Source of the DNA: Gaetbulibacter_B jejuensis
GTDB taxonomy: Bacteria > Bacteroidota > Bacteroidia > Flavobacteriales > Flavobacteriaceae
DNA length: 64,000 bases
Assembly (NCBI RefSeq): GCF_039524015.1
Contig: NZ_BAAAGF010000001.1
Coordinates: 682,001-746,000, forward strand
Direction: 5' to 3'
The notes beneath the pieces are model-generated. The model saw only the letters and a list, made by a program, of their open reading frames with translations, did no database searches and was not told the DNA's origin. Of this stretch, positions 9,257-18,148 are shown in pieces. The position numbers and the translations under genes were made by a program. The stretch's first letter is position 1; the number at the start of each line of letters is the position of its first letter.

Positions 9257-10022
9257 AACGGTCTTTATCGTTTAAAAATCTGAGTTTATTACGATAAAAT
9301 GTAATATGGCTACGCTCTAGCGTAACTATTTCAGTAAGGTCTTTATTGGGTTTTATAGGTAGCATCACATTGCCCAAAACATCGTAAGCAGCTGAGTGTC
9401 CACAATATTCGTTTTCCTTTTCGTCAACACCAATTCGGTTTACACCAATGCAATATGTCATGTTTTCTATTGCTCTTGCTTTCAGCAATGCGTCCCAAGC
9501 TTGTATGCGAGGTTTAGGCCAATTGGCAACATATAGCAATAAGTCGTAGTCTTCAATGTTTCGACTCCAAACAGGAAATCTTAAGTCGTAGCATATAAGA
9601 GGACAAATTTTCCAACCTTTAAAATCGATAACTAATTTATCACTACCAGCTGAAAATACTTTGTCTTCACCTGCTAAAGAGAAAGTGTGGCGTTTATCAT
9701 ATTTATGGATAGTTCCATCTGGTTCTACAAAACACAGTCTATTATAAAACGCGTTATTTTCTTCAATAATTAAGCTGCCAACTAAAGCTGCATTTTTGTT
9801 ATTGGCCATTTTTTGCATCCACTCTACAGATTTACCAGTCATGGTTTCAGCATTATCCTTGGCATTCATGGTGAAACCTGTGGTAAACATTTCAGGAAGA
9901 AGTATAACGTCAACAGGCTTGGTGATGTCTTCTATTTTTTGTTTAAAATGTTTGCGGTTTTGTTTTGGGTCTTCCCAAATTAAATCCGATTGTAAATAAG
10001 CGATTTTTAGTTGGTCTTGCAT
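9243..10022 (-). CDS. Omega-amidase, nitrilase superfamily (YafV/Nit2-like)
   Basis: 259 residues from the ATG at 10022. The nitrilase triad is visible: Glu44 (LLPEMFTTGF), Lys110 (KYDKRHTFS) and Cys144 (PLICYDLRFP). Enzymes of this group hydrolyse the omega-amide of alpha-ketoglutaramate or alpha-ketosuccinamate, the 2-oxo acids left when glutamine or asparagine donates its amino group in transamination. That fits the methionine-type aminotransferase two genes upstream in the same operon: together they make KMTB-to-methionine transamination with glutamine irreversible. A GTG at 10037, overlapping the upstream stop as GTGA, is an alternative start adding five residues. Confidence 0.9.
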   Translation of the reverse strand: MQDQLKIAYLQSDLIWEDPKQNRKHFKQKIEDITKPVDVILLPEMFTTGFTMNAKDNAETMTGKSVEWMQKMANNKNAALVGSLIIEENNAFYNRLCFVEPDGTIHKYDKRHTFSLAGEDKVFSAGSDKLVIDFKGWKICPLICYDLRFPVWSRNIEDYDLLLYVANWPKPRIQAWDALLKARAIENMTYCIGVNRIGVDEKENEYCGHSAAYDVLGNVMLPIKPNKDLTEIVTLERSHITFYRNKLRFLNDKDRFTLE

Positions 10023-10033
10023 TGAGTTTAGGC

Positions 10034-10504
10034 TCACTTGAGCTTCTTTTTAGACTTATCGTAGTTTTCTTTTAGTTTTTCTATTTTTTCAAGCCATTTT
10101 GTCTCGTCATTAGGAGATAGTTTTCCTTTCTTTTTTAGCTTTTCGTACTTGCTTTGAGCGTCTTCTAATTTTTTAGAAGCTTTATCAAATTTTGATTGCG
10201 CCTTTTCTTTTCGTTTTAATTCTTTTTCGGCCTTTTTTTGAGCTTTTTCAGCTTTTTTTGCTTGATTTTCGAGTTTTTTAGCTTCTTTTTCTTGTTTTTG
10301 TACTTTGTCGTATTCTTCTTTTGCTTTGGCTATTTTTACTTTAAATGCTTCAATTTCTTCTTTAGTAAACGTATCAGTAACATCTTTTCCTTCAAGGAAA
10401 ATTTTTCCTTTTTTTATTTCGTAAGTTTTTCCTTCATGTTTAACTTCTTGTGCGTTTAAGTACAGTCCTAAGCTTAAAAATAATATTGTAATCCAGAATT
10501 TCAT
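10034..10504 (-). CDS. Secreted Lys/Glu-rich coiled-coil protein, unknown function
   Basis: 156 residues: signal peptide (about 1-18, cleaved after LNAQ), a short compact region (20-50, HEGKTYEIKKGKIFLEGKDV), then about 100 residues of almost pure Lys/Glu/Ala heptads predicted to form one charged helix. It lies between the aminotransferase and omega-amidase genes and touches the latter (overlap at 10034-10037 if the GTG start is used). No enzyme motif is visible. The position in a cytosolic methionine-salvage pair is odd for an exported protein, so it may be only a transcriptional neighbour. Confidence 0.6.
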   Translation of the reverse strand: MKFWITILFLSLGLYLNAQEVKHEGKTYEIKKGKIFLEGKDVTDTFTKEEIEAFKVKIAKAKEEYDKVQKQEKEAKKLENQAKKAEKAQKKAEKELKRKEKAQSKFDKASKKLEDAQSKYEKLKKKGKLSPNDETKWLEKIEKLKENYDKSKKKLK

Positions 10505-10591
10505 GTATTTATGTATTTGGTTTCTATGTAAAGTAAGACACAGAATTATTGTAAAAGTAACTCTTTTGTAGCAAATTAATTCAACTATTTT

Positions 10592-11737
10592 TTAAATGCT
10601 GTTTAATAATTCTGCAGCCTTTTTTAGAGTGTCATTTGTTTTAGCAAAGCAAAAGCGTAGCACATGCTCATCTAAATTATTATCGTTAAAAACTGATAAT
10701 GGAATTGAGGCTATACCATGCTCAATAGTTAGGCGTTTTGCAAAATCTACATCATGCTCTAGTGTAATGTCAGAGTAATCCAATACTTGAAAGTATGTGC
10801 CTATTGAAGGTGTAAACTTAAAACGAGAATCTTTTATTAATTCTAGAAATAAGTTGCGTTTTTCTTGATAAAACTCAGGTAAATTCAAATAATGATTTGG
10901 CTCTTTCATATAATCCGATAGTCCTTTTTGTGAAGGATGATGCACAGAAAACACGTTAAATTGATGCAAACTTCTAAAAACGTCCATTAGTGTTTTTGGC
11001 GCACAACAGTAACCAATTTTCCAACCAGTATTATGAAATGTTTTTCCAAAAGAAGCTGTTATAAAACTTCGCTCTTTTAAGTTTTTAAACCTACAAACAC
11101 TTTGGTGTTGTTCACCATCAAAAATAATATGCTCATATACTTCGTCACTTAAAACAACAATATCTGTTTCGTTAGTTAATTCTTGTAACTTGAGCATATC
11201 AGCTTTACTCATTACTGTTCCACTTGGGTTGTGAGGTGTGTTGACAATAATCATTTTGGTATTACTGTTTATGCTTTTCGCAACAGTATTCCAATCAATA
11301 GTATAGTTAGGTGCTTTTAGTTGTATAGCAATGCTTTTTCCACCATTAAGTTCAATTGCAGGTTGATAGCAATCATAAGCAGGTTTAAAAATAATAACTT
11401 CGTCATTTGGTTTTATAAATGCTGATATTATAGTGAAAATAGCTTGGGTAGCTCCAGCTGTAACGGTAATTTCATTTTCAGGATTGTAACTAGAATTATA
11501 GAGTAACTCATATTTTTTACTGATAGCATGACGTAAACCCAAATGTCCTTGCATAGGTGCATATTGGTTGTACCCAGAATTCATTGCGTTTGAAACTGCA
11601 TCAATGAGTTTTTGGTCGCTTTTAAAATCAGGAAACCCTTGTGCTAAGTTCATAGCATTATGGGTATTTGCCAATGTACTCATTACAGAAAAAATGGAGT
11701 TGCCTACGTTGGATAGTTTTGATTGGTGGTATATCAT
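10592..11737 (-). CDS. Methionine-type aminotransferase, PLP fold type I (YbdL-like)
   Basis: 381 residues, the full length of a class I/II aminotransferase. Seen: NLAQGFPDF near the N-terminus, NTPHNPSG (166-173), the Asp that contacts the pyridine nitrogen in LSDEVYEH (about 197-203) and the PLP lysine in ASFGKTFHNTGWKIGY (Lys232). The pattern fits YbdL/kynurenine aminotransferase-like enzymes, which transaminate 2-oxo-4-methylthiobutyrate to methionine. The omega-amidase two genes downstream supports a glutamine-dependent reaction in methionine salvage. AhcY of the SAM cycle lies nearby but in another transcription unit. Confidence 0.9.
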   Translation of the reverse strand: MIYHQSKLSNVGNSIFSVMSTLANTHNAMNLAQGFPDFKSDQKLIDAVSNAMNSGYNQYAPMQGHLGLRHAISKKYELLYNSSYNPENEITVTAGATQAIFTIISAFIKPNDEVIIFKPAYDCYQPAIELNGGKSIAIQLKAPNYTIDWNTVAKSINSNTKMIIVNTPHNPSGTVMSKADMLKLQELTNETDIVVLSDEVYEHIIFDGEQHQSVCRFKNLKERSFITASFGKTFHNTGWKIGYCCAPKTLMDVFRSLHQFNVFSVHHPSQKGLSDYMKEPNHYLNLPEFYQEKRNLFLELIKDSRFKFTPSIGTYFQVLDYSDITLEHDVDFAKRLTIEHGIASIPLSVFNDNNLDEHVLRFCFAKTNDTLKKAAELLNSI

Positions 11738-11817
11738 AATATCTCGTTAAATTGATAAGTTTTAAAGATATAAAAATGTACTTTTTTTATTTTTACGCAA
11801 ACTATAAAATATTAAAT

Positions 11818-13908
11818 ATGCGCATAATAAAATTGCTTTGCTTTTTCGTTGTTTTTCAAATGTCTGCCCAACAAGGAGGTATGTGGATTCCATCTCTTTT
11901 AGAAGGTATGAATGAAGATGAAATGCAAAGCCTTGGAAGTAAATTAACAGCTAAAGATATTTATGATGTTAATAATTCTAGCCTTAAAGATGCTATTGGA
12001 CATTTTAATGGAGGTTGTACAAGTGAGGTGATTTCCGAACGTGGTTTGGTACTTACTAATCACCATTGTGGCTTTAGTCAAATCCAATCACATTCTTCTT
12101 TAGAAAACGATTATTTAAAAGATGGATTTTGGGCAATGTCTTTGGAAGAAGAACTGCCTAACGAAGGACTTTATATTGAGTTCATTGTAAGTATTCATGA
12201 TGTTTCTGAGACCGTTTTAAAAGGGATTAATAACTCTATGACCGAAAAAGAAAAACAGTCTTTAATTGATCAAAATAGAAATGCAGTAATGGACTCTTGG
12301 CCAAAAGAAGAATGGCAAGATGTAAAAACAAAATCTTTTTACAAAGGCAATCAATATTTCTTATTTGTAACCGAACGATTTGAAGATATTAGATTGGTAG
12401 GAGCACCTCCAAGCAGTATAGGTAAGTTTGGGAGTGATACTGATAACTGGGTGTTTCCAAGACATACAGGTGATTTTTCGTTATTCAGAATTTATGCTGA
12501 TAAAAATAACAGACCAGCAAAATATAGCAAGGACAACGTTCCTTATAGACCAAAACATTTTTTACCTGTTTCGTTAGATGGTATTGAAGAAGGGGATTTT
12601 ACAATGGTTTTTGGTTTTCCAGGTAGAACAAACGAATACCTTCCAGCTGTGGCCATTGAGCATATTACTGAAGAGTATAACCCTACAAATATTGCAATTA
12701 GGGAAGCCGCTTTAAAAGTGATTGATGCTAAGATGAAAGCGAGTGATGAAGTACGTATTAAATATGCCTCTAAGCAAGCTAGAATTGCAAATGCATGGAA
12801 AAAATGGATAGGTGAGAATTTAGGCATTGAGAAGAGTGATGCTGTTGCTAAACGACGTGAGTTTGAAGCTACATTTACAAAAGCTTTAAAAGAGAATAAT
12901 TTAGAAGAAAAATATGCGCACATTCTTCCTGAGTTTGATAGACTTTATAAAGACTTTGCTCCAATTAATATCAAAAGAAGGAATTTTACCGAAGTTTTTT
13001 TAGTAACCAATGAGTTAATGCAAATGACGTATAGGTTATACAAATTTGAGCAAGCACTTGTTGACAATCCTGAAGATTTTGAAAAGCAAAAACCTGATTT
13101 AATCCAACGCCTTAAGAAAATTCATAAAAATTATGATGTTGATGTTGATAAAGGTGTTTACTTAAATGTAATGCCATTATATGGAGAATCTGTTGATGCC
13201 TCAATTTATGATAAAACGGCTTTAACAAACTTAGACTCTGCTTTAAAGCTTTTAGAAGGTGACGTTAAAAAAGTTCTGAAAAATATAAATAAGGATGCTG
13301 CTTATGCTTACGCAAAACCTATGATAGAGGAGTATTTTAATACAATAGACCCTGAGTATAAAGAAAAAAACGAGCTAATAACTGCATTGCAAACTGATTA
13401 TATGACAGCTTTAATGAAAGCATTACCTAATGAACGTTATTTTCCTGATGCAAATAGTACTTTACGTGTTACTTATGGACAAGTTCGAGGCTATTCGCCA
13501 AGTGATGCTGTGTATTACAGTCCAGTAACTTATTTAGAAGGAATTATGGAAAAGTATATTCCTGGTGATTATGAGTTTGATGTACCACAAAAGTTAATAG
13601 ACTTATACAATACTAAAGATTTTGGTCCATATGCTGATAACAACGGAAAAGTGCCAGTGTGTTTTATAGGTACTAATCACACAACTGGTGGAAATTCTGG
13701 TAGTCCAGCTATAGATGCTTACGGAAATTTAATAGGACTCAATTTTGACCGTGTTTGGGAAGGTACTATGAGTGACATGAATTATGATCCTGAAATTTGT
13801 AGAAACATTATGGTAGATATTAGATATGTCCTTTTTATAATAGATAAATATGCAGGAGCAAAACACCTAATTGAAGAAATGAAATTAGTTAGTAAAACAG
13901 CTCAATAA
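11818..13908 (+). CDS. S46 family dipeptidyl peptidase, DPP11-like (Asp/Glu-specific)
   Basis: 696 residues from the ATG at 11818, which begins a signal peptide (MRIIKLLCFFVVFQMSAQ). It is a periplasmic serine exopeptidase that removes dipeptides from peptide N-termini. Seen: GMWIP after the signal, the catalytic His in TNHHCGF (about 82-83), and the nucleophile in TGGNSGSP (Ser about 627). Exactly 18 residues after that Ser is an Arg (FDRVWEG). In Porphyromonas gingivalis DPP11 the matching pair is Ser655 and Arg673, and this Arg sets P1 Asp/Glu specificity, while DPP7 has Gly. Hence I infer an acidic-specific DPP11. The longer frame beginning at 11752 lacks a signal peptide. Confidence 0.93.
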   Translation: MRIIKLLCFFVVFQMSAQQGGMWIPSLLEGMNEDEMQSLGSKLTAKDIYDVNNSSLKDAIGHFNGGCTSEVISERGLVLTNHHCGFSQIQSHSSLENDYLKDGFWAMSLEEELPNEGLYIEFIVSIHDVSETVLKGINNSMTEKEKQSLIDQNRNAVMDSWPKEEWQDVKTKSFYKGNQYFLFVTERFEDIRLVGAPPSSIGKFGSDTDNWVFPRHTGDFSLFRIYADKNNRPAKYSKDNVPYRPKHFLPVSLDGIEEGDFTMVFGFPGRTNEYLPAVAIEHITEEYNPTNIAIREAALKVIDAKMKASDEVRIKYASKQARIANAWKKWIGENLGIEKSDAVAKRREFEATFTKALKENNLEEKYAHILPEFDRLYKDFAPINIKRRNFTEVFLVTNELMQMTYRLYKFEQALVDNPEDFEKQKPDLIQRLKKIHKNYDVDVDKGVYLNVMPLYGESVDASIYDKTALTNLDSALKLLEGDVKKVLKNINKDAAYAYAKPMIEEYFNTIDPEYKEKNELITALQTDYMTALMKALPNERYFPDANSTLRVTYGQVRGYSPSDAVYYSPVTYLEGIMEKYIPGDYEFDVPQKLIDLYNTKDFGPYADNNGKVPVCFIGTNHTTGGNSGSPAIDAYGNLIGLNFDRVWEGTMSDMNYDPEICRNIMVDIRYVLFIIDKYAGAKHLIEEMKLVSKTAQ

Positions 13909-13921
13909 ATTGGATAAAAAT

Positions 13922-13951
13922 AAAACCCTTACTAAATTTAGTAAGGGTTTT
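13922..13951. terminator. Perfect-palindrome bidirectional terminator
   Basis: A 30-bp perfect palindrome (AAAACCCTTACTAAA and its complement) flanked by A and T runs, between the converging S46 peptidase and ahcY genes. Confidence 0.85.
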
Positions 13952-13998
13952 TTATTATCTAAAAGCAAAGCAATCTATAGTTTAGACGCTAGCTTTTT

Positions 13999-15315
13999 TT
14001 AGTATCTATAATACTCAGGTTTATAAGGACCTTCTACCTTAACACCAATATACTCTGCTTGGTCTTGCTTAAGTTCTGTTAGCTCAACACCAATTTTTTC
14101 AAGGTGTAATTTCGCTACTTTTTCATCAAGATGCTTTGGTAACATATACACTTTGTTTTCGTAAGCGTCTTTGTTATTCCAAAGTTCTATTTGAGCCAAT
14201 GTTTGGTTTGTAAACGAGTTACTCATTACAAAACTTGGGTGTCCTGTTGCGCAACCTAAATTCACCAAACGACCTTGAGCTAAAATGATAACATCTTTAC
14301 CGTTTACGTTGTATTTGTCAACTTGTGGCTTAATTTCATCTTTAGTGTTACCGTAGTTTTTGTTTAACCAAGCCATGTCAATTTCATTGTCAAAATGTCC
14401 AATGTTACAAACTATGGTTTTGTCTTTCATAGCTTCAAAGTGCTCACCACGAACAATATCTTTATTTCCTGTAGTTGTAATTACAACATCTGCATTACCA
14501 ATAACAGTTTCCAGTTTCTTCACTTCAAAACCATCCATAGCAGCTTGTAGTGCACAAATAGGGTCAATTTCAGTAACAGTTACAATACTTCCTGCACCTT
14601 TAAAAGAAGCAGCAGTACCTTTACCAACATCACCATAACCACAAACAACCACACGTTTTCCAGCTAGCATAACGTCAGTTGCACGACGAATAGCATCTAC
14701 AGCACTCTCACGGCAACCGTATTTGTTGTCAAATTTAGATTTAGTAACAGAATCGTTTACGTTAATAGCAGGCATTGGTAATGTACCTTTTTCCATACGC
14801 TCGTATAAACGGTGAACACCTGTTGTAGTTTCTTCACTTAATCCGTTAATTCCAGGAACTAACTCTGGGTATTTGTCTAATACCATATTTGTTAAATCAC
14901 CACCATCATCAAGAATCATGTTAAGTGGCTTTCTGTCTTCACCAAAGAAAAGTGTTTGTTCAATACACCAATCAAATTCTTCTTCGGTCATATTTTTCCA
15001 TGCATAAACTGCAGTACCAGTTTCAGCTATAGCAGCAGCAGCTTGATCTTGCGTAGAAAAGATGTTGCAAGAACTCCAAGTTACTTCTGCACCAAGAGCC
15101 TGTAATGTTTCAATCAAAACAGCAGTTTGAATAGTCATGTGTAAACATCCTGCAATACGAGCACCTTTTAAAGGTTGTTCATCTTTATATTCTTCACGAA
15201 GGCTCATTAAACCTGGCATTTCTGCTTCGGCTAATTCAATCTCTTTTCGTCCCCAAGCCGCAAGCGACATATCTTTTACCTTATTAGGTACGTAAGCAAC
15301 AGTTTTTGTGTTCAT
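13999..15315 (-). CDS. ahcY: Adenosylhomocysteinase
   Basis: 438 residues. It hydrolyses S-adenosylhomocysteine to adenosine and homocysteine, clearing the product inhibitor of SAM-dependent methylation. Seen: substrate-domain HMTIQTAVLIETL, the NAD-binding Rossmann motif CGYGDVGKG, the catalytic-region blocks NDSVTKSKFDNKYGCRES, and the C-terminal KPEYYRY tail that reaches into the partner subunit's NAD site. It has a -7 box on the minus strand at 15353-15360 and is divergent from the phosphopantetheinyl transferase operon. Confidence 0.97.
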   Translation of the reverse strand: MNTKTVAYVPNKVKDMSLAAWGRKEIELAEAEMPGLMSLREEYKDEQPLKGARIAGCLHMTIQTAVLIETLQALGAEVTWSSCNIFSTQDQAAAAIAETGTAVYAWKNMTEEEFDWCIEQTLFFGEDRKPLNMILDDGGDLTNMVLDKYPELVPGINGLSEETTTGVHRLYERMEKGTLPMPAINVNDSVTKSKFDNKYGCRESAVDAIRRATDVMLAGKRVVVCGYGDVGKGTAASFKGAGSIVTVTEIDPICALQAAMDGFEVKKLETVIGNADVVITTTGNKDIVRGEHFEAMKDKTIVCNIGHFDNEIDMAWLNKNYGNTKDEIKPQVDKYNVNGKDVIILAQGRLVNLGCATGHPSFVMSNSFTNQTLAQIELWNNKDAYENKVYMLPKHLDEKVAKLHLEKIGVELTELKQDQAEYIGVKVEGPYKPEYYRY

Positions 15316-15320
15316 ATTAG

Positions 15321-15328
15321 TATATTTG
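15321..15328 (+). promoter_or_regulatory. -7 promoter box (TATATTTG) of the 15384 operon
   Basis: Exact TAnnTTTG on the plus strand, 55 nt before the phosphopantetheinyl transferase ATG. It overlaps the ahcY leader, so the two divergent units would transcribe across each other's 5' ends. Confidence 0.4.
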
Positions 15329-15352
15329 TCTTTGTAAAATTAATTGAGACTG

Positions 15353-15360
15353 CAAAGATA
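15353..15360 (-). promoter_or_regulatory. -7 promoter box of ahcY (TATCTTTG)
   Basis: Exact TAnnTTTG on the minus strand, 37 nt upstream of the ahcY ATG at 15315. Confidence 0.5.
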
Positions 15361-15383
15361 ACTAATAACTTTCAGAATAATAA

Positions 15384-16013
15384 ATGCCTCTATATAAAAC
15401 CCTTACTCCTAATTCTTATACTACTGTTAAAATTTGGAAGATTACAGAATCTTATAACCAGTTAAAGCAAGGTATGTTTTTAAGACCAGAGTGCGAAACT
15501 CGTGTTTTAGGTATGAAAAGCGAGTTGCATCAACGTGGTTTTTTAAGTGTGAGACATTTACTAGCAGAGTTTGGATACACTGATGCCGATTTGTTTTATG
15601 ACGAAAATGGAAAACCACACCTAAAAGATGGAAAGCATATTTCCATAACACATTCGTTTATATTTTCGGCAGTTGTAGTAAGCGATAAAGAAGTAGGTAT
15701 TGATATTGAAAAGCAACGAGAAAAAATAAGTATTATTGCTCAAAAGTTTGTTGAGTATGAGTTTGAATATCTCGATAAAACTGCAACGGATTATATTAAT
15801 AAGCTTACTGTAATTTGGTGTATTAAAGAGTCCTTGTATAAGTTGTTTGCAACACCAGGTTTAAGCTTTTTTCAGCATACATTGGTAATTCCATTTATGA
15901 TGAAAGATGAAGAAACAATAGCTTGGATTGATTATGATAATAAGAAATACCGTTACCAAACCACATTTTTAGAATTTGAAGGATTTACCTGTGCGTTAGC
16001 TTTACCATCATAA
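15384..16013 (+). CDS. 4'-phosphopantetheinyl transferase superfamily protein
   Basis: 209 residues of the Sfp-like two-lobed type. It transfers phosphopantetheine from CoA to a carrier-protein serine. Both signatures are present: VGIDIEK with magnesium-binding Asp and Glu (about 107-113) and WCIKESLYK (about 154-162). ISITHSF before the first motif is also typical. First gene of a packed plus-strand run; the next gene begins directly after its stop. The carrier it modifies cannot be told from context, as no NRPS/PKS is nearby; fatty-acid acyl carrier protein is possible. Confidence 0.9.
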   Translation: MPLYKTLTPNSYTTVKIWKITESYNQLKQGMFLRPECETRVLGMKSELHQRGFLSVRHLLAEFGYTDADLFYDENGKPHLKDGKHISITHSFIFSAVVVSDKEVGIDIEKQREKISIIAQKFVEYEFEYLDKTATDYINKLTVIWCIKESLYKLFATPGLSFFQHTLVIPFMMKDEETIAWIDYDNKKYRYQTTFLEFEGFTCALALPS

Positions 16014-16739
16014 ATGAAACAGATTTACAAAAACATAGTACAGTCTGTTTCTAATGGCAAAAAGTTATTGGCAGTACTTATTGATCCTGATAAGTTTCAA
16101 ATAGAACATACACCAGCATTCATTAGTAAAGTTAACGCGTCTATAGCAACTCATATTTTTGTTGGAGGGAGTGAAGTACAAGAACAGCTTACAGATATTT
16201 TGGTTAATGAAATAAAAAAACACACGCAATTGCCAATTGTTTTGTTTCCTGGAGATGTTACTCAAATTACAAATAAAGCTGATGGCTTGCTATTTTTATC
16301 ATTGATTTCTGGAAGAAACCCAGAATATTTAATAGGTAAACATATAAAAGCAGTTTCAAAACTAAAAGGCACGCAGCTTGATATTATTCCAACAGGATAT
16401 TTGCTTATAGAAAACGGAAAAGAAACAGCAGTTCAAAGAGTTACTCAAACCCAACCTATGCCTAAAAACAATAGTGAACATATAGTAAACACAGCAAAAG
16501 CTGGAGAGTTTTTAGGTATGAAACTTATTTACCTTGAAGCAGGAAGTGGAGCATGTGAACTAATTTCAGAAAGTATTATTTCTAAAGTGAAAAGTGAACT
16601 GAATATTCCGTTGATTGTAGGAGGAGGAATTAGAAGTAAAATACAAATGAATGCTGCATATCAAGCTGGAGCAGATGTTGTGGTTATAGGAACCGCTTTT
16701 GAAGAAGACGAATCATTTTTTGACAGTTTAAAAAAATAA
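16014..16739 (+). CDS. Geranylgeranylglyceryl/heptaprenylglyceryl phosphate synthase family (PcrB-like)
   Basis: 241 residues, a TIM-barrel prenyltransferase that joins a polyprenyl diphosphate to sn-glycerol 1-phosphate, making archaeal-type ether lipid precursors. Seen: LAVLIDPDKF (about 20-28, metal/phosphate site), LIYLEAGSGA (about 177-186), the phosphate-binding loop VGGGIRSK (about 202-209) and GTAFEED near the end. Bacteroidota homologues form ether lipid precursors in vitro, but the physiological lipid is unclear. It starts immediately after the preceding gene's stop, so they are co-expressed. Confidence 0.92.
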   Translation: MKQIYKNIVQSVSNGKKLLAVLIDPDKFQIEHTPAFISKVNASIATHIFVGGSEVQEQLTDILVNEIKKHTQLPIVLFPGDVTQITNKADGLLFLSLISGRNPEYLIGKHIKAVSKLKGTQLDIIPTGYLLIENGKETAVQRVTQTQPMPKNNSEHIVNTAKAGEFLGMKLIYLEAGSGACELISESIISKVKSELNIPLIVGGGIRSKIQMNAAYQAGADVVVIGTAFEEDESFFDSLKK

Positions 16740-16741
16740 AT

Positions 16742-17002
16742 ATGAAAATATCAGTAGAACTAACATTAACACCATTACAAGACGATTTTGAACCATCAAT
16801 CATCCATTTTATTAAAAAGTTGAGAGCTTCAAATCTTAAAGTATTAGAAAACCCATTAAGCACTCAGGTTTATGGTGAGTATGATGAGGTTATGCAGGTG
16901 CTTACAACCGAAATAAAAGAAGCATTTGAACTTGTGGAAAGAGGCTTACTGTATATGAAAATTGTAAAATCAGACAGACACGATTATGAGCCACATTTTT
17001 GA
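16742..17002 (+). CDS. MTH1187/YkoF-like thiamine-binding family protein
   Basis: 86 residues, a small ferredoxin-like fold protein. MKISVELTLTPL at the start, GEYDEVMQVL in the middle and the spacing of strands fit the COG0011/MTH1187 group, related to the thiamine-binding YkoF. It starts 2 nt after the previous stop and overlaps pnuC by 17 bp. The thiamine link is supported by the TPP riboswitch and TonB receptor at the end of this cluster, but ligand residues cannot be judged by eye, so thiamine binding is an inference. Confidence 0.6.
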   Translation: MKISVELTLTPLQDDFEPSIIHFIKKLRASNLKVLENPLSTQVYGEYDEVMQVLTTEIKEAFELVERGLLYMKIVKSDRHDYEPHF

Positions 17003-17618
17003 TTGGTTATTTTCACAGTATCAAGGTATAGATACACATTTAATAGTTCTTGAGTTTATAGGAGTCTTCTTTGGCTTTTTAAGTGTTTGGTATTCCAAGC
17101 AAGAAAACATTTTGGTGTATCCAACAGGAATTATTAGTACAGCAATTTTTGTTTATATTCTTTGGGTTTATGGTCTTTTAGGAGATATGTTTATAAATGC
17201 CTATTACTTTTCTATGAGTATTTATGGCTGGTATTTCTGGACAAGAAAAGATGATAATAACCAAGAAGTGCCAGTAACAAAAACTACAAAAAAAGAACAC
17301 TTGTGGGGTGCAGTTATTTTTGTAGCTACAATTCTTTTTGTGATTCTAATTTATAAAGTAAATGATAAGTTTGATTCTTGGACAGCTTATGTAGATACTG
17401 TTACAACTGCTATATTTTTTGTTGGTATGTGGTTAATGGCAAAAAAGAAATTAGAAAATTGGACATATTGGATTATAGGAGATTTAATTTCGGTACCCTT
17501 ATATTTTTATAAAGGTCTAATTTTCACGTCTTTTCAATATTTTTTATTTACTATTATAGCTATTTATGGATATAAAGCATGGAAGAACAGCTTAAACAAC
17601 AACCAGCAAATTGCATAA
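16986..17618 (+). CDS. pnuC: PnuC family vitamin-precursor permease (nicotinamide riboside or thiamine)
   Basis: 210 residues with about seven hydrophobic helices. The signature SIYGWYFW (78-85) after NAYYFSM is the PnuC-family motif on helix 3, and a WTYWIIGDLISVPLY segment later matches the second family block. PnuC proteins are facilitators for nicotinamide riboside, PnuT for thiamine and PnuX for riboflavin. The adjacent NadR-like kinase argues for nicotinamide riboside trapping by phosphorylation; the thiamine-binding-like gene and downstream TPP riboswitch argue for thiamine. It overlaps the kinase gene by 40 bp, indicating strong coupling. Confidence 0.85.
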   Translation: MSHIFDWLFSQYQGIDTHLIVLEFIGVFFGFLSVWYSKQENILVYPTGIISTAIFVYILWVYGLLGDMFINAYYFSMSIYGWYFWTRKDDNNQEVPVTKTTKKEHLWGAVIFVATILFVILIYKVNDKFDSWTAYVDTVTTAIFFVGMWLMAKKKLENWTYWIIGDLISVPLYFYKGLIFTSFQYFLFTIIAIYGYKAWKNSLNNNQQIA

Positions 17619-18148
17619 AAGTAGTTTTGTTTGGACCGGAAAGTACAGGCAAAACAACACTTTCTAGACAGTTAGCTAGACATTATAATTCCGTTTGGGT
17701 ACCAGAGTATGCACGTGAGTACCTTCAAAATAAATGGAACAATGAGCGTAAAACCTGTGAACCAAAAGACTTGCTGCCAATTGCTATTGGGCAAATACGT
17801 TTAGAAAATGAGCTAGCTAAAAAAACAAATACTGTTTTGATTTGCGATACCGATTTGTTAGAAACCAAAGTTTATTCTGAAGCGTACTACTCAGGGACTT
17901 GCGATCCAATTTTAGAAAAATTTGCTTTAGAGAACACCTATAGTTTATACTTTTTAACGTATATTGATACGCCTTGGGAGGCAGACGATTTACGTGATAA
18001 ACCCAATGAGCGAGAACGTATGTTTAAAGCGTTTGAAAGTGCATTAATCAAGCATAAAAAACCTTATGTTTTGCTTAAAGGAAATAAAAGTGAACGTCTA
18101 GAAACTGCCATAAAACACATTGATCAATTATTAAAAAGCAATACATGA
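17579..18148 (+). CDS. NadR-like P-loop ribosylnicotinamide kinase domain protein
   Basis: 189 residues. A P-loop GPESTGKTT (19-27) is followed by the family blocks WVPEYAREYL and CDTDLLETKVY, as in the C-terminal kinase domain of NadR (COG3172). In NadR that domain phosphorylates nicotinamide riboside to NMN. The NMN adenylyltransferase and DNA-binding domains of E. coli NadR are absent. It begins inside pnuC and its stop overlaps the DUF4301 start (ATGA), so the three are translationally coupled. If PnuC imports nicotinamide riboside, this kinase would trap it; a thiamine kinase role cannot be ruled out. Confidence 0.82.
   Translation: MEEQLKQQPANCIKVVLFGPESTGKTTLSRQLARHYNSVWVPEYAREYLQNKWNNERKTCEPKDLLPIAIGQIRLENELAKKTNTVLICDTDLLETKVYSEAYYSGTCDPILEKFALENTYSLYFLTYIDTPWEADDLRDKPNERERMFKAFESALIKHKKPYVLLKGNKSERLETAIKHIDQLLKSNT

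Noticed and set aside
10238..10459. A Phe-rich frame opposite the Lys/Glu-rich gene
   Set aside because: Phe-rich composition is simply the complement of AAA/GAA codons.
12543..12923. A 126-codon frame antisense to the S46 peptidase
   Set aside because: Lies wholly within a well-supported gene and has no family features or promoter box.
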